From positions 2,754,241 to 2,818,240 of the forward strand of contig JAJEKV010000083.1 in NCBI GenBank assembly GCA_021234155.1: 64,000 bases of DNA, written 5' to 3'. The translations under genes were made by a program, and so were the position numbers. The notes under the pieces were generated by a model. The model did not search any database, was not told the origin of the DNA, and saw only the letters and a list, made by a program, of their open reading frames with translations. Source of the stretch: Isoetes taiwanensis (lineage: Eukaryota > Streptophyta > Lycopodiopsida > Isoetales > Isoetaceae). This document shows, in pieces, positions 1 to 8,929 of this stretch. Each line of letters opens with the position of its first letter. The stretch's first letter is position 1.

Positions 1-115
1 ATGTCAATTGATCAATCACGCACGTCGTGTTTAAAACACGCCGATTTTAAGCACTTGTAAGCGGCGTCCGGACGGTGATTTCTGCTACCCAGTACCGATT
101 TTGCACCCCTCTTTT

Positions 116-720
116 TGTTTCAAGAGACTTGCTTTTGTAAGCATTAAGGATACGACCAATTTCTCCTCTACGGCGTTTGATTATATAGGATCTTCCGTCC
201 TAAAACAATGCTTTAAAAAATAAATGAAAATGCCAATTCAGCAAATGCCAAGTTGCTTATATCAAATAGAACCCTATAGTTTGTGCCCTTGAGCTAGCAA
301 TCTAAACATGGCAGTGAAAAAACTAAACATAAGGATCTGTTATCTACTGACTGTAAGCATAAGGAATGATAAATGCTAAGAAGATATATGCTCAATCGAT
401 GAACAGGATATGCAAACTTAGCTTAATGATTGATGGGCAGAGAAAAGGACAGTTTTCAAAACCTCACCTGATATCTAAAACAGAAAAAATATATATGAAA
501 ACAAATGAGAATGTTACAATTTCAGTGAGGTCGCCTCCACATCCTAAAGCCACATGTAGGCTAAGCTCCAAACTACAATATTAAACATAATTTTCTCAGG
601 TTGGTATTGAGAAGCAGTTAAGTTTATGCTGTTATAAAAAAATATGTTTGAAATAGGATAACTTTTTCTATATTATATAATCAACTAAGAATGCTATAAC
701 CTGTGAGGCCATATGCCTAG
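116..720. repeat. Direct duplication, copy 1 (~600 bp)
   Basis: This block recurs at about 905-1497 with an offset of about 775 bp. Long stretches are identical, broken by small indels: copy 1 has extra bases near 190-205. Both copies contain the same short plus-strand reading frame, at 366-584 and at 1141-1323, identical for the first 41 residues and then diverging. I recognise no protein family in it, so I treat the ORF as a by-product of the repeat. A short minus-strand frame (about 823-690, starting MASQGINFEV) lies just downstream of copy 1 and is also unrecognised. Confidence 0.8.
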
Positions 721-904
721 CTTTAAATCTTCAGGTGTTGGTATAAGAATGAAATCTATTGCTTCTATTGCTGATTCTAAAAGATCCACTTTCAATACTT
801 CAAAATTTATTCCTTGTGAAGCCATGTTGTTTCAACGATTGTAGAAACAAAATGGCTGCATGAAATGATCTGCTCAAATCGTATTCTCAAGCTAACCCAC
901 CAGC

Positions 905-1497
905 ATACTTTTGCCCATTTCAAGAGCCTTGCTAATTAAGGATACGATCAATTTCTCCTCTACGGCCTTTGATTATATAACAATGCTTCAAAAAATAAAT
1001 GAAAATGCCAATTCAGCAAATGCCAAGTTGCTTATATCAAATGGAACCCTATAGTTTGTGCCCTTGAGCTAGCAATCTAAACATGGCAGTGAAAAAACTA
1101 AACATAAGGATCTGTTATCTACTGACTGTAAGCATAAGGAATGATAAATGCTAAGAAGATATATGCTCAATCGATGAACAGGATATGCAAACTTAGCTTA
1201 ATGATTGATGGGCAGAGAAAAGGACAGTTTTCAAAACCTCACCTGATATCTAAAACAGAAAAAGTATGTATGAAAAGCAAATGCGAATGTCACAGTTTCA
1301 GTGAGGCGGCCTCCACATCCTAAAGCCACATGTAGGCTAAGCTCCAAACTGCAATATTAAACATAATTTTCTCAGGTTGGTATTGAGAAGCAGTTAAGTT
1401 TATGCTGTTATAAAAAAATATGCTTGAAATAGGATAACTTTTTCTATATTATATAACCAACTAAGAATGCTATAACCTGTGAGGCCGTATGCCTAGC
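905..1497. repeat. Direct duplication, copy 2 (~590 bp)
   Basis: Second copy of the block at 116-720. It starts in the shared text around 'tttcaagagccttgctaa' and ends after 'gaggccgtatgcctagc'. The two copies are separated by about 185 bp of unique sequence. The high identity suggests a fairly recent local duplication. No terminal repeats or target-site duplications were seen that would make either copy a mobile element. Confidence 0.8.
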
Positions 1498-1499
1498 AT

Positions 1500-2320
1500 A
1501 TATTGATGGTACCCAAAACCATCGCCTTGTAGTCATCTCCGGCCTATTGCCCACAAAAATGGTTCCACCATCGCACAAGCCCATCACTGGATAGCCGATT
1601 TGCACCAATTTGACCGGGTATGAGTTTGCTGGGCTATGGCGATGAAGCAGAGCAATGCCCACAGAGAGCCATGACCGTTGGATCTGCAGCCCGAAATCTA
1701 AACCGTCCAATCTAGGGTTGGATCCAAATCCAGAATTACGGCATAACATTATAATATAGGATTCTTGGATATTTTCATTTTTTATGCAAAAAAACTTCAT
1801 TGGTTAAGAAACCAACCCTCGAATGTTTCACATGATTCTTTCAAATATTCCCCCTTCATATGACCCTTTACATGCATGAACTATATGCCACCTCCTAGTC
1901 TCTCTCTTTCATGAATACCCCTTTAAATCTTATACATTTTAATCCTTTTTTTTTGTTCTATCTTATTCTATTCTATGTTTTATACGACCTGGCCCCCAAG
2001 TCTACATGTTTCTTCCATTTTCTTATTCCATAAAATATCATGGGGCCATGTCAGGAAAAGTTTTTAGACGTATCATACAGTTTTTCAAAGTATAAGTTTT
2101 CCAAATGTTCCCCTAAACAGTCGGATATTCCAAGATTTATCTCGGAAATTAGTATAGTCCTTCTAGAAATATGCATCAAAATCATTGATGGGGCCTAGTA
2201 TATCCCATCAATGACTATACTAATTTTTGAGGTAACTATCAATAGGGCCTCGTATCATTGAAGGACTATACTATATTGATGGGGCCGCCCTATTGATGGG
2301 GCCGCCCTATTTGAACCATC
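1500..2320. other. No recognisable gene; short GGGGCC-containing repeats at the end
   Basis: A 118-codon minus-strand frame (1444-1800) has no recognisable domain. Between about 2185 and 2320 the phrase 'attgatggggcc' recurs, and 'gatggggccgccctatt' occurs twice in tandem near 2278-2312. Nothing else can be supported. Confidence 0.5.
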
Positions 2321-2324
2321 AATA

Positions 2325-2868
2325 CTATATATGATAGGACCAAGCAAGGTTGATCTGCACTAAGTACGATGGTCTATCTATTAAGTCAATCGGTTCTCTG
2401 TTTTCACTCCATCCTTTACCCACCCTTTTCCTCATGCTCAAAACTCTACCCAAGTACCACACGTGCTTTATTTGTTGAAGAGGTGTTGCTGTTGCTGCAT
2501 GTTTGTGCTTCCTAATGAAACAATCTTGTTCAACTTCAAAGTATATTGCACAGTCAAATCCAATACCAAGTGAAGTCGTGGCATTCACTTTCTTATTATC
2601 ATTTGTGCATTGAACTTGATTCTTTACTCTCGTCAACCTGTCCTTTGAAAGCCAAGGATTCCCATTTAGCTGACTCATTAATGTTGCCTTGCAAATTTCT
2701 TTGTCATCTATTTTCATAGTCCTCTCAATCTTAAAATCATTTTCAATTCCCTTGCATCTACCATTTTGTCAAATACATGCCTCATTTCCGATTCCACAAT
2801 AATATCTTTGTTGCTATCATTAGAAGCCTCTTGACTAAAATACGTACATCTTCATCGGGTAAAATATC
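2325..2868 (-). pseudogene. Unrecognised coding remnant, probably the 3' half of a gene split by the MULE
   Basis: The minus strand holds a 130-codon frame (2717-2325) with a coding look: basic and hydrophobic residues are mixed and include SQLNGNPWLSKDRLTRVKNQ, WYLGRVLSMRKRVGK and PIDLIDRP. Upstream, in shifted frames up to about 2865, are further coding-like pieces such as IVESEMRHVFDKMVDA, so the frame is broken. I do not recognise the family. The remnant runs directly into the left terminal repeat of the transposon at 2865-7505. Another unrecognised minus-strand remnant stops exactly at the right terminal repeat. I infer that both are parts of one gene interrupted by the insertion. It may itself belong to an older transposon. 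Confidence 0.45.
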
Positions 2869-3492
2869 GGCTCCCTAACCAAACATTCAAAACCATGCGT
2901 ATATCGAGTTCGATATACGGCGTATATCGAGTTCGATATACGGCGTATATCGAACTCGATATACGCATATCCGGCAGGGTGCCGGAAAATGCCGTATAAA
3001 AAAAGCGTAAAAAAATCTGATATATATAGTATATCGAGTTAGATATACTATAGTATATCGAACTCGATATACTATAGTATATCTAACTCGATATACTATA
3101 TATATCAGATTTTTTTTGTGTTTTTTCCGGGTTCTTCGGAGCGATTTCCGGCGCGTTTTTTGGAGAGAATTTCGGGAGCAGTCATACCTGATCAGATCAT
3201 GGAAGAAGCACCAGGTTAGTAAGAGTATTCGCATCAAATTCCTCGAAGATTTCTTTACTTTTACATCTCGTTCTTGTATGAGCTCTTCAACCGTTTATTT
3301 TCATGCTTTTGATGTGATCGTTTAGGATCTAAAATTCAATTGATGTGATCGTTTAAGAGAGGTGGGAACTAGAATTAGGATCTAAAATTCAAGGAGAACG
3401 TATATTGAGTGCGATATACTCACTATATTCGTATTTTGATTTCGTTATGTGAATATTAAATGTAAGATTTGCGTATATTGAGTTCAATATAC
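2869..3492. repeat. Left terminal inverted repeat plus palindromic subterminal array
   Basis: After the ~28-bp terminal repeat come units of GTATATCGAGTTCGATATAC or its complement form. Exact or one-mismatch units lie at 2899-2918, 2922-2941, 2945-2964, 3029-3048, 3053-3072 and 3077-3096. Degenerate units lie at 3400-3419 and 3473-3492. Each unit has 9-bp arms (GTATATCGA/TCGATATAC) around a 2-bp centre. Spacing is 3-4 bp inside each cluster of three. Such repeated subterminal motifs are typical transposase-binding sites in plant DNA transposons. That role here is inference. Confidence 0.85.
3009..3116. repeat. Perfect 108-bp palindrome (53-bp arms, 2-bp centre)
   Basis: Three of the 20-bp units are arranged so that 3009-3061 is the exact reverse complement of 3064-3116, from the A7 run on one side to the T run on the other. 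I checked base by base that the outer units (3029-3048 and 3077-3096), which carry the same substitution, mirror each other. The block could form a cruciform or, if transcribed, a long hairpin. Confidence 0.9.
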
Positions 3493-3922
3493 GTCTTCCA
3501 CATGTCTACAATGGTGCAACATGTCTTACACATGTCGCTTTATGTTGCAACATGACTTACACATGTTAGCACATGCCGTGCACATGAGGTGACATCTATG
3601 ATATTGCGTGAGCATGTGAGGGAACATAAGTTGACATGTCAATGGTTAGATAGGACATGCCAGCATGATGTTTTTTATGTTGCAACATGACTTACAAGCG
3701 TGAGCACATGCGTGCACATGAAGTGACATCCTTAGGAGGACGTCATAATGATCATTATGATAATTGATGATGTGGCATGTTAAAAAAGGCATATATTTTG
3801 ATGGTGTGACATGTTAGTATTAGTTTTTAAAATTGGTAATGTTGATGTGATATGCTTTACACTCTTTTCCTTTGTGGATTATAATGTTATTTAGATGCTC
3901 CTACTTAGCATAGGTTAATGTT

Positions 3923-5060
3923 TTGTATCTTGATCAAATAATAGATATTCAGTTTGAGGACGAGGAGATGATGGACTCAGATCATTCAGAGCACTTGTCC
4001 CAGCAGTCCATTGACGAGTTTCCTACAGGCTTTGAGCTTGCTGCAGAGGATCGGCCGCATCAGGTTGGGGACATCATATGGAGGTCAGTACCTTCCTCTT
4101 TAGTCTTAATTGATTTTTTTATATACATTTTTCATTGGCTAAATGTTGTTTTCCATAATTAAAGCATTTATATTACATTGCATGAAATTTGTATGTACTT
4201 TCATTAGAAGTTTATTTATTTCGCTTGTTATGGGAGCTGGGTAGGGGGTTTATAGTATTCTTTGTTGTCTAGGAGGAGAGTAGGGGGGTGGTTGATTCTT
4301 CGCCGAGTTTTATGGATTGAGCCAGGCCGTGTGGGTTCTCACCGCTCCGGTATGAGGATTACCATGTTCATGGTGTGCATCCATGATGGTTGCACACATC
4401 TAGCGTTGCGGAGGCAGCGAGAGCCAGCTTGGCTTGGGTTCCGTACACGGAACTCAGCCTGGGCCCACCATAGAGCTCATCACCCGGAGGAGACATGGCC
4501 TAGAGCTTCCATGGGTCGTCCACGTGACCCTGTCTCTGTTCGGGCACCACGTCAGCGAGACTATGAGCGGGAGAGGGCCCGACGTCGTAGAGAGGATCCA
4601 GAGCTCCGCTTGCGATACTCAGATGCATCATCACGATCCAGGGATGCCGCCTTAGTTTCTAGTCTAGGCCATAGAGCTACCACCACCTTGTCTCCAGAGG
4701 AGTTGTTGCAGGCCTTTCCAGATGGTCTTGATGCCTGGATGGCCCAGGTGGTGGCTCAGAGGGAGTACGAGAGGGAGACTACTAGACCTCTTAGACTTCG
4801 GTGGCTCCAGGCCCATCCACAGGGCGGTAGAGTGCCTGCACAGGACGGGGGTTTGAGTCAGAGGTGGTTTCAGAGACAGTTTGAGGAGCGTATGAGGGCA
4901 GGACGCTATCCTAGTCAGGCAGACTTGGCAGGGTTTGTTCACGAGTTGAGAGGACAGCAGCAGCAGACACATGTAGGGGTTGATGGATGCCCATTCGTTC
5001 AAATACTTTTTGAATGGCTATTTTTAGTGCATAATTTTGGTATTGTGCTCCTGTTTTAAT
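3923..5060 (+). pseudogene. MULE-borne plus-strand gene, unrecognised product, structure uncertain
   Basis: An acidic N-terminal piece (about 3923-4084, including FEDEEMMDSDHSEHLSQQSI) ends at a good splice donor (GAG|GTCAGT). After about 185 bp an acceptor-like 'ttgtctag' leads into a long open frame (4262-5059) rich in arginine and glutamine, with REYERETTRPLRLRWLQAHP and QRWFQRQFEERMRAGRYPSQ. The intron model is mine. I recognise no domain. By position it corresponds to the second, convergent gene of MuDR-type elements, but it cannot be equated with mudrB on sequence. Its last ~100 bp overlap the 3' end of the opposing transposase frame. I saw no clear break in the long frame, so it could still be expressed. 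Confidence 0.45.
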
Positions 5061-6743
5061 TGTACACAACATGTAGAATACTGGGTACCCAACTCCACCA
5101 GCGACAGGTACAATTGCTGCGTAGAGTGGATATTTCCACATGTTGGTGCCGGCAGTTGAGTCCATTGCCCATCCACTATTGTGGCTATATCTCACAGCAG
5201 CCTCCAGCATTGAATCATCTTGAATGACAAGTATCCATGGCCGTCTTTGAGGATCATGATGTCTTTCACAATACGGCTGATGGTAAATAACTTTTCCTGC
5301 TGCTGCCCAATCACTAATGCTACTCTCCAAGCTTTCCCAATCGGGTCCCTAGATCACTGTGGAACCCTACATGCAACCACTCAATATTCAACGATACAAA
5401 GAGCTCCACAAGATTTAAAAAAATAAGATGAATATGGAGTAATGAATTATCAAATCATGCACACGGATACGATGTTGGTAACCGAGTCGCCATACATCCT
5501 CCTGTGACATGACAAACCGGTAAATAACTCGATCGATGCGTGAGGCATCCTGCTTCATGGTCGGTCCACGCTGCCTCACAAAATCCCAAACCGTCTTGGC
5601 CTTGGAAACCGATGTTAATAAACTAGCCAAGCCTCCCTGGAGCAATTGTGGATATATCGGGCATAGACCAATCTTCAAAGACAAATTGAAGGGGTCGGTC
5701 CGAATGTTGAGAGAGCGCACCAACACAAATGCTCTACGATCGGTGGATGCAGGATCTACCGGGTTGTATAATGCGTATTCGAAATGTACAACCCACGCTC
5801 TATGGGATCTCCACACTTGTCGTCTGTTCTAACTGCACGACGACGAGGATGCCTCCAACGATGACATGCATAATCATCGACAGTCTCCTGAGTTTGTGTT
5901 CGTACCCTAGAGTGTGTATGGACTAACCGCACTCTATAATCGTGGTTTGCAACCGGATGACCGCTCTTCTAATTGATCAATACTTATTTCAACCTTGTGA
6001 TCAAAGTGCTCATCGCCTAGTCTCATTCTAGCTCCACATTGGCATCTTTGTGAGGCAATCAATTAATGTATTGTCTTGGAATGCCATGAAATAGAAGTCC
6101 TACCTCCCCACGCCTCTAGTGTTTCCATGGTTTTATAAAATGAGACATGTGTAGATTCTTCCAAGTGATGATGGGCCACAATAGTGTCCCACATCTCTAT
6201 CCATGGAATCCTACGTTGTGGTCCATGGTCGAGCCTATACAAATAGGACCCTACCCAGGATCTCGTATGAAGTTTAGACATATATGCATTCCAACGCCGA
6301 CCTTTCGATCAAAGAATTGGGGTTGGGGGTCTATTTTTCCTTTGAGGAGTGGAAGGAAAGTTTGGATCACATCTATCAATGTCGAAGACAAGGGATTACT
6401 ATGATGCATTATGCAATGTCTCATGTTTCGATAGGTTTGGGACGTAAATCCATATCCCTTAACTATTCTACTATCTAACCATGCAATAGGGTCGGGATAT
6501 CTTGTTGCACACTCTATCAATAACTCTCGATGGCTTCTAGGAGGATGTTGGCTTCCTATTCCACTCACATCCATGAATCCTCCCGTGTAAGGTTGAGGAC
6601 CTAGATACATCGCCCCCAATGTCAAGCTCTTCATCGGTTAAGAGCTCCCTTCTTCAGAAAAACCTCTATGTCACTAGAGAACTCATCGAGATATTTGAAA
6701 AATCATCATCACTACCACTAGCCTCCGAATCATAGTTGGTCTC
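4911..6743 (-). pseudogene. MULE-type transposase remnant
   Basis: The minus-strand gene probably begins at the ATG near 6743 with an acidic start (METNYDSEASGSDDDFS). It continues in pieces at 6634-6251, 6281-6063, 5816-5415 and 5330-4911, separated by introns or frameshifts. The diagnostic block is in the last piece: IQDDSMLEAAVRYSHNSG followed by WAMDSTAGTNMWKYPLY. This matches the first catalytic-aspartate block of MULE transposases (pattern D-A/S-T-x-G-T-N...YPL). The second Asp, the Glu and any SWIM zinc finger were not found: the frame ends at 4911 where the opposite gene begins. The enzyme therefore looks truncated and inactive as read, unless the missing part is spliced from sequence I could not resolve. 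Confidence 0.6.
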
Positions 6744-7052
6744 CATCTACAATCCCTAATACAATATCAAATATACAATAAATAATTCTTGTCCTAATAT
6801 AGTTACAAGAATATTATTCTATTCATAACGCACTTATGGCACAAAATCAAAATATGACATAACGTTTAATACAAAATGAATAGAATTGATACCGTCGATC
6901 TTCGATAGCTACAGAGGCAGGGAGGAACACACACGAGCTACAGGAGGCAGGAGGAGCAGGGAGGAACACACACGAGGAACAGGAGGAGGCAGGGAGGAAC
7001 ACACAGGAGTAGATCGTCTCACCACGAGCTATTGATATTTTATAGAAGTGGC

Positions 7053-7501
7053 GTATATCGAAGTTCGATATACATGTTGTATATCGCTAAATATACGTCA
7101 TTGGCATGGTGCCAAAAATGGCGTATATCTAACTCGATATACGTCATTTGTAATGTGGCAAAAGCCATGGGCTGCAAAAATAAAAACTGTATATAAATTT
7201 TTATACGTATATAGCGTATATCGAGTGCGATATACGTATATGGCGTATATCGAGTTCGATATACGCTATATACGCCGTATAATTGTATTAAAAAAAACGC
7301 TTATATACGGAATTTTCCGGCCGGCCAGAATCGAAAATTATAAAAAAAAAAATATCGAAGTTCGAGTTGATACCAGATATCTAACTAGATATACTACGTA
7401 TATCGAACTCAATATACGCTATATATTTGTATATCGAGTTCGATATACGCAGTATATCTAACTCGATATACATTTGGTTTTGAATGTATAGTTAGGGTGC
7501 C
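7053..7501. repeat. Right terminal inverted repeat plus palindromic subterminal array
   Basis: Units of the same 20-bp near-palindrome lie at 7053-7073 (one extra base), 7079-7096 (degenerate), 7123-7142, 7216-7235, 7245-7264, 7398-7417, 7429-7448 and 7452-7471. They are followed by the terminal repeat (about 7475-7501), which is the inverted counterpart of 2869-2894. Unlike the left end, the units are not locked into one perfect palindrome. Confidence 0.85.
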
Positions 7502-8538
7502 AATAGTAGCACCGCATCTTCATCTTCATGGCTGATTTCTACAATATCAGATTCGTCATCCAATTGATCATCTTCTAGTTGCTTGTAGTAGTCCTGACGG
7601 AAATAGTCTTTGACAAGCCAGGGTGTATTCCACCAAGTCATATCTCCAGCTTCTTTAATTTGTGCATCCATGTTTACTAAGAGTTACTAAGAAGGCTACT
7701 AAGAGTTTATGGACTTACTGGTTATGTCACTTAGATTCTCTTTATCCACTCATGAAGATGTTGCTGCAATATAAGAAAATTCAGTTCATTATCACGAATT
7801 TATTTGTTAGTACAATCAGCCAATCCATTATATGAATTATCTGCTAGATAGAACCTCAAGTAACCTCGATTGATAAAGTTTAACATGCTCCTTTGTCGTG
7901 GATCTGTTGGATTCTTAGGTCGACCGCCTTTGTTATTCTTCTCATTCTTTTCCTTTGCTTCAACATTTTTAATGTCTAACGGATATGTTGTTTCATGTTT
8001 GCTACTATAGACCCAGCACGAGGGAACAATAAAAGGGATTTGCTGCACAACTTGCAAACTATGCAAATGCTACCCAAAGTTTTGTACTTTGCTATGGAGT
8101 CTTTGAACAACTCAAATGATACTCTAGATTGATCTACAAAAGGAGCAACTTCAACTATTAAACATTGTTCCACGAAGGCTTTATTTCTTGCAGCAATATC
8201 CTCTTGAGCTTCTACTTCATTGGTTGCAGGTAGCTCTTTATGGTTCTGATGGTATTTTTCTTCATGTGCCTTTGTCATACAATGTTTCGCCGTGAAATTG
8301 TACCAAGAATCCTCACGACCACTCTTACCATACTGCATGTTGCATTCAATACACCATATAGAAAATATTGCTTGTCCATTGACATCCAAAGACATTCAAA
8401 GAGATCCAGCCAACCAGTATCTCTCATTTTTTTGGTATAGTATTTGAAATCTTTCTTCCATTTATTTATCTCAGCTCTAGTTGCAAGCTTCGACTGCAAC
8501 CTGTCCTCAACAAGTGTTGAACCTTCTTTAATGGCCAA
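7497..8538 (-). pseudogene. Unrecognised zinc-finger-like gene remnant ending at the MULE edge
   Basis: Coding pieces run 8538-8275, 8395-7976, 8066-7800 and 7671-7497 on the minus strand, in changing frames. The middle piece has paired cysteines and histidines (WCIECNMQYG, then FTAKHCMTKAHEEKYH; later CIVCKLCSK with NMKQHIR), which resembles a BED/C2H2-type DNA-binding domain. It also has an AT-hook-like KGGRPKNP. The last piece (MDAQIKEAGDMTWWNTPWLV and an acidic tail ending HEDEDAVLLLAP) takes its last residues and stop codon from the transposon's terminal repeat. That points to the MULE having cut an open frame. I do not recognise the family. Confidence 0.5.
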
Positions 8539-8639
8539 GGTGCATTTATGGTGACTTCTGTCACATCCACATTAAGATTGGTCTCTTCTTCCAACTCTTC
8601 GATGATAACTCATTGCCTTTTAACATGCTAATTATAATT

Positions 8640-8920
8640 CCCTTCACCATGTTGATTGCTCCCTCCATCGACTAACTTCAATATGACTTCGTTGCCAATG
8701 ACTCTATACTTATCTTCTTGCTTTCGAGACAATGGAAATTTCCTCTCTGCAAGAAAAACAAACCTATGGCCCTTGATCCCCTCCAACTCATCATTTGCTA
8801 TCTCATCTCATAAATTTGAATAAGACGCTCCATCCTTTTCCATAAAAAGCCCAACCTCTATAGGGTTTCCCGTGCCGTCATCAAGAAGAACGAATATTGC
8901 CCGATTCTCTACTTCCATGT
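8640..8920 (-). pseudogene. Unrecognised coding remnant with in-frame stops
   Basis: Reading the minus strand from the ATG near 8920 gives a coding-looking protein (MEVENRAIFVLLDDGTGNPI, then KYRVIGNEVILKLVDGG), broken by three in-frame stop codons. It lies just upstream of the remnant at 7497-8538 on the same strand and may be its 5' part or a separate decayed gene. No family was recognised. Confidence 0.4.
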
Positions 8921-8929
8921 TAGCTGCAT

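Larger units (their letters stand above)
2865..7505. mobile_element. MuDR-like (MULE) DNA transposon with palindrome-array termini
   Basis: The ends are inverted repeats. The left end reads 'ggctccctaacc' then 'acattcaaaacca' (2869-2894). The reverse complement of the right end reads 'ggcaccctaact' then 'acattcaaaacca' (7501-7475). Inside each end lies an array of a 20-bp near-palindrome. The interior carries a plus-strand gene in the left half and a minus-strand gene in the right half that converge near 5 kb, as in maize MuDR. The minus gene has the first block of a MULE DDE transposase. The outermost bases are uncertain: 'tat' precedes the GG on both sides. I saw no clear 9-bp target duplication; the flanking 9-mers match at only about 5 of 9 positions. 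Confidence 0.75.

Noticed and set aside
366-584. Short ORF conserved in both copies of the first duplication
   Set aside because: Its conservation follows from the DNA duplication itself; it diverges after an indel and matches no family I know.
2899-3096. Palindrome array as a CRISPR-like array
   Set aside because: Spacers are 3-4 bp and not unique, the context is a plant transposon terminus, and no cas-like gene exists.
4434-4655. Short plus-strand frame inside the MULE left gene
   Set aside because: It overlaps a much longer frame with a consistent coding character and has no motif of its own.
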